Shown: positions 17,011-26,158, numbered from the stretch's first letter. The stretch: DNA of 64,000 nucleotides from Bacteroidaceae bacterium (GCA_024682395.1 JAIKZH010000058.1:62001-126000); one strand, 5' to 3'. Numbers and translations are program-made. Notes: a model not told the origin generated them from the letters alone.

Positions 17011-18183
17011 CTATTTCAAAGCTTGTCGTATATCATCCAACAAATCTTCAGGAGCTTCAAGTCCAACAGATAGACGAATTGTTGTTTGACGAACATCTAT
17101 GATTTGCAATTGTCGTTCAGGAAAAAGTCCGAAAATGGTCGATGCTGGATGTATTGCCAATGTTCTGTTATCGAAAAGGTTTGTTGCCCTATGTATCAGT
17201 CGAAGTCGGTTGAGAAATCTGAAACATTGTTCTTTCGATTCAAGATCGATAGTGAGCATTGCACCAGCTGTTTTTCCAAACTGACGTTGAGCAAGCGCAT
17301 AAAACGGATTATCTGGCAGTCCGATATAGTTCACACGCTTAATCTCAGGTATTTCGGTCAATGACTTTGCCAAAGAAAGAGCATTTGCGGCCTGACGCTG
17401 ATAACGTACATCGAGAGTTTCTAATCCTAATGTCTGCATATATGCAGTATTCGGTGACATATACACTCCAAGATTAATCAACAAATCATATTTTATGCGT
17501 TTGTTTATCTGTGGAAATGTTCCATAATCGATGATTAGTCCTCCCAACGATGTGCCGCCACCCGAGATATATTTAGTGCTCGACACCACCTCTATATCTA
17601 CACCGAAATCTTTTAAGTTGGTTTCTGTGAAAGGTATTACTGTAGAATCGGCTATCACAGGAACATTCTTTCGATGAGCAATCTCAGCAATCGCTTTTAA
17701 GTCGGCCACCTCTAACTGAGGATTGGTCACAATTTCCAGATACACACAACATGTCTGTTCGTCTATGGCAGCCTCGAGAGTTTCTAAGTTTGTGAGGTCA
17801 CGCAAACGAGGTTTCACACCCAATCGCAGAAATGTTCCTGAAATCAATGCCAGCGTATTGCCAAACAAATGATGCGAAGTAACGATATTCTTTCCACTTG
17901 CAGCTACAGCCAATAAAGAAGTACTAATAGCCGCCATTCCAGAACTGAACGCTGTCACATGAGCCGCATTGGACAATGCCTTCACACGTTGTTCAAACTG
18001 AGTCACCGTAGGATTGGAAATTCTGGCATAATCGGGAGCCTTTATTCGGTTACAGAAAGCATCAGACATCTCCTGTGCATCCTCAAACTCGAAAGACACG
18101 TTACTATATATCGGTACGGCCAATGATCCATATACATCTCGTCGCACAAATGGAGTATTTATTGCTATTGTCTGTTTCTTCAT
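17011..18183 (-). CDS. Cys/Met-metabolism PLP enzyme, probable O-acetylhomoserine sulfhydrylase
   Basis: A 390-residue gamma-family PLP enzyme. Seen: YARISNPTVTQFEQRV, SSGMAAIS, NVPVIADSTVIPF and the PLP lysine in VSSTKYISGGGTSLGG. Relatives include MetY, MetZ, MetB and methionine gamma-lyase; length is nearer MetZ/MetB than the roughly 430-residue MetY. First gene of the operon, reading into cysK and the carrier genes, so formation of homocysteine from O-acetylhomoserine (with sulfide or carrier thiocarboxylate) is the likeliest role. MetE at 27617 could then make methionine. Confidence 0.85.
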   Translation of the reverse strand: MKKQTIAINTPFVRRDVYGSLAVPIYSNVSFEFEDAQEMSDAFCNRIKAPDYARISNPTVTQFEQRVKALSNAAHVTAFSSGMAAISTSLLAVAASGKNIVTSHHLFGNTLALISGTFLRLGVKPRLRDLTNLETLEAAIDEQTCCVYLEIVTNPQLEVADLKAIAEIAHRKNVPVIADSTVIPFTETNLKDFGVDIEVVSSTKYISGGGTSLGGLIIDYGTFPQINKRIKYDLLINLGVYMSPNTAYMQTLGLETLDVRYQRQAANALSLAKSLTEIPEIKRVNYIGLPDNPFYALAQRQFGKTAGAMLTIDLESKEQCFRFLNRLRLIHRATNLFDNRTLAIHPASTIFGLFPERQLQIIDVRQTTIRLSVGLEAPEDLLDDIRQALK

Positions 18184-18220
18184 CTATTCGACATTTTTAC
18201 TTCAACGATTAATTTGGCTG

Positions 18221-18228
18221 CAAAGTTA
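18221..18228 (-). promoter_or_regulatory. Promoter of the sulfur operon
   Basis: Minus-strand TAACTTTG with TTTG 20 bases upstream (18249-18252), a good full Bacteroidetes promoter about 37 bases before the first gene. In 18253-18700 I see AT-rich DNA with a small GTGC-TAAT-GCAC hairpin and nothing else I can name. Confidence 0.7.
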
Positions 18229-18700
18229 GCATCTATAGTTATTTCCTCCAAATATTGCCTTATTTTTAGAAATTACTTCCATGCTATAGTTTTATACTAA
18301 AATATTCATCTATTTCAACTAACTAAAAATACATGGAATAGAAAAAAATTCTAAAAAATCTGCATTTTCCATGGTTAAAAACGTGTAAAAGCAGGAATAA
18401 TCAACCATTTTTACGGAAATTAATAGAAAAAAAATAGTGAATTCTATGTTAGTTTTAGTGTTTTTCGCGGTATTTTCAGCATCAAAAGCATCAAAATATC
18501 CAATATCCAAGAGAAAAATTAAAGTTACGACACTGATGTGCTAATGCACCAGATAAGTTAAAATAACATAAAAGAGAAATAAAGTTCGGTTTCAATATAA
18601 TATATCGAATTAGAAATCGTTTTAATTGCGTTGATAAATACAACAGACGTTATTATTTATTAGAAAATAAGTCAGACCGTAATTTAATTAAGTATTAAAA

Positions 18701-19414
18701 ATGAAAAAATTCTTTGTAAGATTTTGGTTCTTATTCCCTATCCTTATGATAGGATGTATGTGGGTTGAAATTAAGTTATTACAATATCCTCCATCGGTAT
18801 ATGAAAACTATTTAGATGTTTTGCTTTTTCTTATATGTATAACCATTTTTATATCGTGGGGCTTTCTCGCGAACCAAAATAAATGGTGGCAATTTATAAC
18901 CTCATTAATAGTGTCGCCTATAGCATTCCTGTGTTTATTAGCTTTTCAGTTTATATGTTCGTGGTTTGCTCCGGACGGATTTGGATTGAAATATAAGATA
19001 CCAGAAGAATTAGAGTATAATGTACCATATAATAAAAGGTCATCTCCTTTGACATTCGTTGATAGCAAAAACCCTGATACATATTTGCAGGTTAAGGACG
19101 GATTTCAAGGAGGTATTTATAACTACGATTTCTATTATGGTCCACTACCAGCTGGAATAATATATCTGAAATGCTTTGAGGCGACAAATAACATACCACT
19201 TTCCGAGAGTAGAATTTACAAAAGTTCCATGAAGACTATAAAACCGACTAAATCATTTCAGAGATTAGTGGCAGATAAGCGTTTTACTATCTATGAAGGC
19301 GATTGGGGAGATTATTATGCTGCTCGTATTGAAGTGTGGTTTGAAGATGCAGCCACAAAGAAAGAACGTAAACTTACAGAGAAGATCTACCGAGTGGAAG
19401 GCTGGTCGAGGTAG
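18701..19414 (+). CDS. Membrane protein of unknown function
   Basis: A 237-residue protein with three hydrophobic helices in the first 95 residues (about 6-27, 38-55, 64-90) and a soluble C-terminal half of about 140 residues with an aromatic-rich beta pattern (GGIYNYDFYYGPLPAGIIYLK, VADKRFTIYEGDWGDYYAARIEVWF). I do not recognise a family. It stands alone between the sulfur operon and a convergent lipoprotein gene. Codon use is unremarkable. Confidence 0.6.
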   Translation: MKKFFVRFWFLFPILMIGCMWVEIKLLQYPPSVYENYLDVLLFLICITIFISWGFLANQNKWWQFITSLIVSPIAFLCLLAFQFICSWFAPDGFGLKYKIPEELEYNVPYNKRSSPLTFVDSKNPDTYLQVKDGFQGGIYNYDFYYGPLPAGIIYLKCFEATNNIPLSESRIYKSSMKTIKPTKSFQRLVADKRFTIYEGDWGDYYAARIEVWFEDAATKKERKLTEKIYRVEGWSR

Positions 19415-19465
19415 TCAAATAGTTTCACAAGAAATCTAAAAGAAGGAAAACGAGAAATCGAATCA

Positions 19466-19601
19466 AATTGAAAGTTGAAAGTTGAAAATTAGCATTTCCC
19501 ATGATTCGATTCCTCGTTTAATCGATTAATCGTTTATTCGATTCATTGATTAAGAATAATTATCAATTTTCAATTATCAATTATTAATTGCGCTTTAGCG
19601 C
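19466..19601. repeat. Dispersed intergenic repeat, copy 4
   Basis: ATTGAAAGTTGAAAGTTGAAAATT, a block of alternating TCGATTAATCG/TTATTCGATTC units, TTATCAATTTTCAATTATC, and GCGC-TTTA-GCGC (19590-19601). It separates two convergent genes and abuts the stop at 19609. Confidence 0.7.
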
Positions 19602-19608
19602 CTGATTA

Positions 19609-19995
19609 TCAGTTATCATATCCTGCATCATAAGCATCTCTATACTCTTTATCAGAGAGAAGCGGGTCGTATAAATCGCCATAGCCACCAGTATAATCCT
19701 CTTCTAAAGCATCCATATACCCATCTATATAGGCTTCGTTGTTTTCAAGTTCGTTTATTGGGCTATTATATGATGAACGTTTTTGCTGTGTTGCATTGTT
19801 TGTAGACTGTTCTGGGGCAGAATTCTTAGCTTTTATTGAATCCTCATCTATGTTTTCGCTTAAACTGTCATCGGTTGTTTCGTATGCGCTTTCCCATTCA
19901 TCGAGATCATAAGAATTGTGCTTTTTACTTTCACATGCACATATAAGCAAGCATGACAAAACAGCCATACAAGCAATAGTCCTTTTGTTTTTCAT
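19609..19995 (-). CDS. Small lipoprotein of unknown function
   Basis: A 128-residue predicted lipoprotein. Start chosen at the ATG of MKNKRTIACMAV, giving a standard signal peptide with lipobox LICAC; upstream Met codons exist to 20010. The mature part is acidic and Ser/Asn-rich, then has YIDGYMDALEEDYTGGYGDLYD and KEYRDAYDAGYDN, tyrosine- and aspartate-rich short motifs. No known domain recognised. Its stop lies at the edge of the repeat. Confidence 0.6.
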   Translation of the reverse strand: MKNKRTIACMAVLSCLLICACESKKHNSYDLDEWESAYETTDDSLSENIDEDSIKAKNSAPEQSTNNATQQKRSSYNSPINELENNEAYIDGYMDALEEDYTGGYGDLYDPLLSDKEYRDAYDAGYDN

Positions 19996-20058
19996 GATAC
20001 ACATAATCATTATACTTTTAATTAATTATTAAGTGATAAACTCATCTTATTTGCCAAT

Positions 20059-20427
20059 TTATTTCGACATTGCATATCCTAAAGCAACTGCAACAAGTCC
20101 GATAGAGATGCTTCCTAACGAATAAAGAGCAAAAACGAAATAATTGCCCGACTGCAACAAAACAAGATTTTCTTTTGAAAAAGTAGAAAATGTGGTAAAA
20201 CCGCCACAGAATCCCACCATGAGAAATAGGTTCAGTAATGAGGACGCATTAGTCTGACGATTGGTTAAGCCCCATAAGAGACCGATTATCAAACAACCAA
20301 TTATATTAACAAGGAAAGTGCTCCATGGGAAACCACCTTTTGCCGAATGTACCAAAAGCGAGACTAAATATCGTAAGATACCGCCAAGGCAACTCCCTGC
20401 TCCTACCAAAAGAATATCTCTAATCAT
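20059..20427 (-). CDS. crcB: Fluoride ion channel CrcB/Fluc
   Basis: A 122-residue, four-helix protein. It has the Fluc signatures GAGSCLGGILRYLVS, TFLVNIIGCLIIGLL with the pore Asn, and GFCGGFTTFSTFSKE with the phenylalanine track. Dual-topology dimers export fluoride across the inner membrane. No fluoride riboswitch is evident in the 50 bases upstream. It follows the helicase gene on the same strand. Confidence 0.95.
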   Translation of the reverse strand: MIRDILLVGAGSCLGGILRYLVSLLVHSAKGGFPWSTFLVNIIGCLIIGLLWGLTNRQTNASSLLNLFLMVGFCGGFTTFSTFSKENLVLLQSGNYFVFALYSLGSISIGLVAVALGYAMSK

Positions 20428-20477
20428 ATCTTTTTTTCAATTTAACTTAATAAAATACCGATTCATTACATGCCACC

Positions 20478-23255
20478 TTACTGCCATTTAGACAATCGTT
20501 TCGAGAACATCCGTTTCATCGACGAAGAAGCATATTTTCGTGCTTTAAGCAACAACTTACGGCCATTGAGATTTCTGGTATAAACTATTTCACAGCCACC
20601 GATATATTTATTCCATATTTGTTCGAAAATCTTGACATCCTTTTTATTTGAAGATAAAATTGATGGAACAGAGAAATAATCCGTTTGGTTGAACCAATTC
20701 ATAAACATGCCATGTTTAACCAGCAAAAAGCGCGGATTGTCAATTGGATTCAAAAATTCCTGCATGGCTTGCATAAATAGTTTGTTTTCCTCAGAAGAAA
20801 GGTTCGCACAACTGACATATATCTGTCCCAACCTTTCAAAAACACTGATTCCAACATTATTGAGCGATGTTTTTATCAAGCCTTGAGCAGCCATTGATTC
20901 CAAAATTACAATTGCCACTTGTTTCATCACTCCCGAAACACTTCCGGTTTTGATATATTTGAATAATATAAATCCAAAGATTACAACAGAAATAGCCAAG
21001 GTGAGTAATGATGTAAACCGCATTATTTCTTCATTTTCATTAAAAGGTAAAGCTCCTTTAATATATGAGTAAGAAATAATCATCGCAGCCATTATCGCCA
21101 TAGCTTTATACCCCTTATAGCACAGACAAGCAAGTGCGCTTTTATCTACTTGTACACCTTGTGAGAGGTTCATCACCTTATTGTTTCCATATCCCAGAAA
21201 TAAAGCATCATGCCACCATTTTCGGGTCTGTTCTCGGTTGTTAGCAATGGCAAGCGTTTTATCTTTTATTATCTTCATTGATACTTTATAATATGATTCG
21301 TTAATGAAAAGTTGATCAGTATTTTTCATTACCCTCTCAATACCCGACATAATCTCGTGATTATCATAATACGAAGGAGCCTCATAGCCCATGAATCGTG
21401 TTGAAAGTTGATTTAAGTCGTAGGTATATAATTTCATTTCATCAATCACATTCTGGAAATCATTAGCATATAATCGCTCTGCGGTACGTTTGGATGGATA
21501 ATCAATTGTGGCAAGATGCCATATGTTTGAAACTTTATCAGGATGATTCTGGTCTATTCGTATTGCACGTCCACGCATTTGATTAGATAGCATGTAGGAA
21601 CTCACTGTACTGGAAAGTATGAGCGAATTGATTGATGGAGCATCCCATCCTTCACCAAGAAGTGCCTGAGTGCCAATAAGTATGGTCAAATCACCTGCAT
21701 TAAACATGTCTGTGATTAGTCGCACGATATGATTTCTTGCACTCTCTCGCGGTGTTATCCTCACATAATCAGTATCATCTTGGAAACGCCCTATCGCTAT
21801 TGCATCAGACTCGATATTATTTTCAGTCATTAACTTCAACAATCGGTCTTTTCTGTTGTTGGGCAACAAGATAAGTGAACCACACAACACACCTATGGAG
21901 ATATTGTCGTGGAAATTGTCTTTAAGTTTTCGCCATATTGGAACCACTCCCAGACTGGTAGATGCCACATCGTCAATTTTTATGAAATCTGTAAGGATGA
22001 CCATACGGAGGTCGTCTTTCAACTGTTCGTGTTCGAGTCCAACTATATCGACGATAGAATCGAGTTTGCCGAGACTTTTTGCGAGCAAACGACGTATTTT
22101 TTCGCTTTCGTTCAAAACGATTTTCTTATTGTAAATCAGTCCTAAGCGTTTTGCCACATTATAATAATGTTCCCTTTTCGATTCGATAAGAGAAAATTCT
22201 TCGTTGTTAGTCGAAAGAATACCATTAAGAAGCATAGAAGCCCTTTGAGCATCGAATCGAGGCAGATTTCTCTGTTTGGCATCAAACAACTGCATAAAAC
22301 TCTTAGGAATCACATATCCTTTGGAATTCAGCAACGAAGCAATGGAAACATAAAGATCGGGAGATTCAAAAATCTTCTCAATATCGGCATCAGTTGCTTC
22401 AAAGAATTGCATTTTCGATAAGATATTGAGGAATTCATCGTCATTTTTCATCATCTCCACAAGAGCAATGACATTTTCATCATATTTATCCAGAATTTTT
22501 CGTTCTTCCTCTGTTAACGACGAAAAACATATAAGGTCTTGATGAGGGCATAAATCGCCACTTGCCACAAGTTCGGGGATAGAAATTATCTCATCGATTT
22601 CTCCACACAAATCCTGATATCGTTTCCACTCGTTGTGGTCGGCATCATATGGTGGAGTGGCTGTAAGGGCAAGAGTTTGCTGTGGTTTCAGATTATCATT
22701 AAGATAATTCAATGCTTTCCACCACTCTTTACGTAAGTGATGAGCTTCGTCAAAACAGAGTATTGAGATTTTTGCGTTTTTCAGAATCTCAATAATCACA
22801 TCGGCTTTTTCCTGCTTAAATCGGGCAGACGACTTGATTGATTCTGTGTCAGGTTCTTCCTGTTCATCAAATTCGTCTTGAAGATTTATATTCTCGTCTT
22901 CATTACATCCACAAAATGCAGCCAATAATGCCTGATATGTTATGACTGTAATGAATTTAGGTTTAAAGATGTTAACAGAGACAAGATCATAATCCTTTTC
23001 TTCAAGGAATGAAGAACAAATACGTTCCTTCCATTGATTTTTAATCGTATTGGTAGGACACAAGATCATTGTAGGATGGTTAAGTCGCGAGATAACTTCA
23101 ATGCCAAGAGTTGTTTTACCAGCACCAGGAGCAGCAACTACATGAAGTTTCTTATCGCGCAAATGCAATTCCAACTGATCCAGGATTCTTTTCTGATAAC
23201 TTCTCCAGCTTCCATTAAAGTGTAATTTCTTTTCTTGTGTCATGTCTGTTGTCAT
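20478..23255 (-). CDS. SF2 DEAH helicase with C-terminal membrane segments
   Basis: A 925-residue superfamily 2 helicase related to type III restriction/UvrB-like ATPases. Walker A is VVAAPGAGKTTLG (about 38-50), motif II CFDEAHHLRKE (about 167), motif III LALTATPPYD, motif VI QMRGRAIRID (about 557). A roughly 250-residue segment lies between the two RecA lobes. Unusually, two hydrophobic helices follow the core: about 716-735 (MAIMAAMIISYSYIKG) and 748-771 (LLTLAISVVIFGFILF). No nuclease motif was found. A defence or nucleic-acid uptake role is possible but speculative; no partner methylase or nuclease is adjacent. Confidence 0.8.
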   Translation of the reverse strand: MTTDMTQEKKLHFNGSWRSYQKRILDQLELHLRDKKLHVVAAPGAGKTTLGIEVISRLNHPTMILCPTNTIKNQWKERICSSFLEEKDYDLVSVNIFKPKFITVITYQALLAAFCGCNEDENINLQDEFDEQEEPDTESIKSSARFKQEKADVIIEILKNAKISILCFDEAHHLRKEWWKALNYLNDNLKPQQTLALTATPPYDADHNEWKRYQDLCGEIDEIISIPELVASGDLCPHQDLICFSSLTEEERKILDKYDENVIALVEMMKNDDEFLNILSKMQFFEATDADIEKIFESPDLYVSIASLLNSKGYVIPKSFMQLFDAKQRNLPRFDAQRASMLLNGILSTNNEEFSLIESKREHYYNVAKRLGLIYNKKIVLNESEKIRRLLAKSLGKLDSIVDIVGLEHEQLKDDLRMVILTDFIKIDDVASTSLGVVPIWRKLKDNFHDNISIGVLCGSLILLPNNRKDRLLKLMTENNIESDAIAIGRFQDDTDYVRITPRESARNHIVRLITDMFNAGDLTILIGTQALLGEGWDAPSINSLILSSTVSSYMLSNQMRGRAIRIDQNHPDKVSNIWHLATIDYPSKRTAERLYANDFQNVIDEMKLYTYDLNQLSTRFMGYEAPSYYDNHEIMSGIERVMKNTDQLFINESYYKVSMKIIKDKTLAIANNREQTRKWWHDALFLGYGNNKVMNLSQGVQVDKSALACLCYKGYKAMAIMAAMIISYSYIKGALPFNENEEIMRFTSLLTLAISVVIFGFILFKYIKTGSVSGVMKQVAIVILESMAAQGLIKTSLNNVGISVFERLGQIYVSCANLSSEENKLFMQAMQEFLNPIDNPRFLLVKHGMFMNWFNQTDYFSVPSILSSNKKDVKIFEQIWNKYIGGCEIVYTRNLNGRKLLLKARKYASSSMKRMFSKRLSKWQ

Positions 23256-23311
23256 ATCTGTTATGTTTCCACTTTTTCAAGATTGATATTCAGTAAAAAG
23301 GGATAATAGTA

Positions 23312-23319
23312 CAAATATA
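23312..23319 (-). promoter_or_regulatory. Bacteroidetes -7 element for the helicase gene
   Basis: Minus-strand TATATTTG followed by TAC, about 57 bases before the helicase ATG. Confidence 0.5.
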
Positions 23320-23435
23320 CAAATATTTCATAAAATACAAATATTATATGATAAAGAAATTATTTTTCGGGGAGGCTTTCTCCTTTAACTGATAATATTT
23401 CAGGTAATATTTAATAGAATTAGAAAGAGTTTTCG

Positions 23436-23443
23436 TACATTTG
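23436..23443 (+). promoter_or_regulatory. Bacteroidetes -7 element for the aldo/keto reductase
   Basis: TACATTTG followed by CAAC, about 90 bases before the start; an AGATG-TCGG-CATCT hairpin lies in the leader (about 23455-23468). Confidence 0.55.
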
Positions 23444-23533
23444 CAACGTTAGGCAGATGTCGGCATCTCAACTACGGTCAAACCGCCTGAAATACTAACA
23501 AATACTTTTTATATTCACTTTAAACTAAAGGAT

Positions 23534-24358
23534 ATGACACTAAAACTTAATAACGGCATAGAGATTCCTCAAATCGGTACTGGCACATGGACACTCAAGG
23601 AAAATATCGCCACTGACAATGTGTGTATGGCTCTAAAAGCAGGATTTAGGCATATTGACACGGCTCAGATGTACGAAAACGAATCGGAGGTTGGACAAGG
23701 AATAATAAATAGCGGAGTGGCACGCGAGGAGATATTCCTTACAACAAAAATTGCCCCACCGACTATTCGCAAAGGTGAAGATGCTGTAAAAGAGTCAATA
23801 GATGAAAGTCTTAAAAAACTGAAGACACCATATATTGACCTCATGCTCATACACTGGCCTGTAAAAGACTGCGTTAGGTTCACATGGAAAATAATGGAAT
23901 CGTATGTCAAAGCAGGGAAAATTCGTTCAATCGGTGTGAGCAACTTCAACCCTCATCATCTTGAAGAATTGCTATCATATGCTGAAATACGTCCTGTAAT
24001 CAATCAGATTGAGGTTCATCCATATATGTCACAAGTGGAAAACATAGAATTTAACCATAACCTTGGTATACAAGTTGAGGCATGGGGACCATTCGGACAA
24101 GGCGATATCGATATTGTGGGCAATCCAACCTTACAGTCGCTTGCAAAGAAATATCAAAAGACGATCTCTCAAATTGTTCTTCGCTGGATTGTACAACGTG
24201 GACTCATCACCATTCCAAGATGTAAGCCCAACCATTTCACAGAGAACCTTGAGGTTATGCAGTTTTCATTAACCGATGATGACATGCAACTTATAAATGG
24301 TATGAATCAGAATCATCGTTCAAACCCACGAAACAATCCAGAGAACTTCCCTTATTAA
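23534..24358 (+). CDS. Aldo/keto reductase
   Basis: A 274-residue NADPH-dependent (beta/alpha)8 oxidoreductase of the AKR5-like group. Catalytic tetrad visible: Asp in RHIDTAQMYENE, Tyr in the same segment, Lys in LTTKIAPP, His in LMLIHWPV. Cofactor contacts include SIGVSNFNPHHLEELL and TIPRCKPNHFTENLEV. It reduces small aldehydes or ketones; the true substrate is unknown. Stands alone with its own promoter and terminator. Confidence 0.93.
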   Translation: MTLKLNNGIEIPQIGTGTWTLKENIATDNVCMALKAGFRHIDTAQMYENESEVGQGIINSGVAREEIFLTTKIAPPTIRKGEDAVKESIDESLKKLKTPYIDLMLIHWPVKDCVRFTWKIMESYVKAGKIRSIGVSNFNPHHLEELLSYAEIRPVINQIEVHPYMSQVENIEFNHNLGIQVEAWGPFGQGDIDIVGNPTLQSLAKKYQKTISQIVLRWIVQRGLITIPRCKPNHFTENLEVMQFSLTDDDMQLINGMNQNHRSNPRNNPENFPY

Positions 24359-24364
24359 AAACAT

Positions 24365-24416
24365 GTGTTGTTATACATATCTCCACTTAAAACACGGCAC
24401 ATATGTATAACAACAC
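24365..24416. terminator. Bidirectional terminator hairpin
   Basis: Perfect 16-base arms, GTGTTGTTATACATAT (24365-24380) and its complement (24401-24416), with a 20-base loop, between convergent genes. Followed by TTATTTATACTTTT on the plus strand. Confidence 0.7.
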
Positions 24417-24456
24417 TTATTTATACTTTTGGTTATAACTATTTATCAATTATTCA

Positions 24457-25284
24457 TCAGAAAATAACTTTAACGTCATCATATGCGAAGTATGCTGGAG
24501 TAGTCAAACCCCAGTCATTTTGGCATGAACCATCCATATTGAATGTCACTTTAGCAACTCTTCCAAGTGGAGACAAATCAAACTTAGTCCAATCTGTTAC
24601 AAAATCACCATCTTTAGCCAAATAGAACTCAGCAGTACCTGTAACTTCATCGTTTTCATCATATCCAGTAGCTATAATCTTAAGCCAGTCGGTACCAGTG
24701 ACAAATGTACTACCCTCTTTTCTCATATCATTAAGAACAAAACTTGTGTTTACAACATACATATGGTCAATGATATGAGTTTGGTTATCACTAAAGTATA
24801 ATGAAGGTAAATCTGCGTTAGGGTAGCTTGCATATCCGTTATGCACACAGAAATTGTGTGAGCCATTGTGACCAGTTGCAACAGGAATTGATAATTGTTG
24901 ATTAGATGTTGCACCGCTCTCGTCAACTCCTGTATAGTTAGACACGGCATGACCACCGCCCCAGTAAGCCTTATCATCCCAAGCATCAGCGAATTCATGT
25001 GCCAAATAAGTATTACCGTTATCATTCCATTGATAGATTACAGAATTTGGATCTTCATTATCTGGATATAACAGAGATCCGCCATACTGAGGATCATCGA
25101 TTAGAGAGCTCCAATTATTATATCCAATGTAATTATAATTCAGACCACCTTTCCAGTCAGAGTCTTCAAAAGTCAAAACGGCAGATGTCGGTTTTATTTT
25201 CTCGTTGTCATCGTCATCAGAGCACGATGTGAAAGCCAAGCCGCAAATCATAGCAGCAAATACTAAAAAATAATGTTTTTTCAT
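24457..25284 (-). CDS. DUF4465 lipoprotein
   Basis: A 275-residue predicted surface lipoprotein: signal peptide with lipobox LAFTSC then SDDDDNE, a common Bacteroidetes export-to-surface pattern. The body matches DUF4465: LTFEDSDWKGG near the start, YWGGGHAVSNYTG, and the end WGLTTPAYFAYDDVKV. Proteins of this family often sit in uptake loci beside TonB receptors, in some Bacteroides with cobamide uptake, but there is no receptor next to this gene. Role not assigned. Confidence 0.85.
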   Translation of the reverse strand: MKKHYFLVFAAMICGLAFTSCSDDDDNEKIKPTSAVLTFEDSDWKGGLNYNYIGYNNWSSLIDDPQYGGSLLYPDNEDPNSVIYQWNDNGNTYLAHEFADAWDDKAYWGGGHAVSNYTGVDESGATSNQQLSIPVATGHNGSHNFCVHNGYASYPNADLPSLYFSDNQTHIIDHMYVVNTSFVLNDMRKEGSTFVTGTDWLKIIATGYDENDEVTGTAEFYLAKDGDFVTDWTKFDLSPLGRVAKVTFNMDGSCQNDWGLTTPAYFAYDDVKVIF

Positions 25285-25375
25285 AACTTTTAGATATTAA
25301 TATAATTATACAATAAAATTTTTTAAATTCTAATTGACAATCACATTACCCATGAGGATAAATCTGGTAAGGCAA

Positions 25376-25480
25376 AACGACTAATCGGATAAACGAAGAA
25401 TCGATTAAACGATTAAACGATTAATCGAATCATGGGTAAACGCTAATTATCAATTTTCAATTAAATTGTGGCTCTGCCAC
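25376..25480. repeat. Dispersed intergenic repeat, copy 5
   Basis: Repeated CGATTAAACGATTAA/TCGAAT units, CGCTAATTATCAATTTTCAATT, and hairpin GTGGC-TCT-GCCAC (25468-25480). Compared with GTGACTCTGTCAC in copies 1 and 3, both arms changed together. The last residues of the next gene (VAEPQFN) are encoded by the repeat. Confidence 0.75.
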
Positions 25481-26158
25481 CTTGTTCATCCTGACAATTT
25501 TAGTAGGACAGACATTTACACATCTGCCACATTTCAAACAATCGGGATGCAGATAGCCAGAACTATCTCCTTTTGCATCATATGGAGTGAGTTGCATAGG
25601 ACAGAAACGAGCACAATTCTTGCATTTCATCTCGCAATCGCTTGCAACTATAACTCTTTTAAATCCTTTAGGTAGTGGCATGTGCTTTGGTGCAACCCAC
25701 GACGAAATTGTTCCCATTGGACAAAATGAACACCAAGTACGAGGTGCATAAATAAATGAAAGGACAACTCCCACAACTGTTGTTATGAGAATAATCTTCC
25801 AGAACACAAATCCCATACTTGCCCAGTCGCCCCAAGCAAAATACATTTGCACACCAAACATTGCAAAGATCAAAAATACCATAAATAGTCGGAAACCAAA
25901 AGTCCGAACAAACTTAGGTATTGGTCGATGCGGCGAATATTTAGAGAGCAACCTATCGTACATGTTTCCTCTCGGACAAACATGTCCACACCACCAACGT
26001 CCACGCCATATCGATGTAAGCACCGGACCGAACATACAGATGATTGCCACCCACCCTATAATCGGGAAGAACCACCCTAATATCAAATAAGCAAACAGAA
26101 TCCAATAAAAATGGATGCCACCCGACTTAAAATGCCTATGAAATCTTTTCTTTGACAT
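25457..26158 (-). CDS. Membrane ferredoxin-type 4Fe-4S protein, NapH/YccM-like
   Basis: A 233-residue protein with about four membrane helices and Fe-S motifs. N-terminal half has WWCGHVCPRGN and, after a helix pair, TWCSFCPMG, the conserved cysteine pairs of the NapH/NosR C-terminal family. The C-terminal ferredoxin domain has CEMKCKNCARFCP and CLKCGRCVNVCP, giving two [4Fe-4S] clusters. Such proteins pass electrons across or along the inner membrane; partner unknown. The C-terminal end lies in a repeat copy. Confidence 0.88.
   Translation of the reverse strand: MSKKRFHRHFKSGGIHFYWILFAYLILGWFFPIIGWVAIICMFGPVLTSIWRGRWWCGHVCPRGNMYDRLLSKYSPHRPIPKFVRTFGFRLFMVFLIFAMFGVQMYFAWGDWASMGFVFWKIILITTVVGVVLSFIYAPRTWCSFCPMGTISSWVAPKHMPLPKGFKRVIVASDCEMKCKNCARFCPMQLTPYDAKGDSSGYLHPDCLKCGRCVNVCPTKIVRMNKVAEPQFN

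Noticed and set aside
18319-18510. 63-codon minus-strand ORF upstream of the sulfur operon
   Set aside because: Phe/Ile-rich translation of AT-rich DNA, upstream of the operon promoter and with no start context or conserved pattern.
20428-20477. Fluoride riboswitch before crcB
   Set aside because: Only 50 bases precede the gene and no riboswitch core is visible.
24457-25284. DUF4465 lipoprotein as a definite cobamide-binding protein
   Set aside because: No TonB receptor, Btu genes or cobalamin riboswitch next to it.
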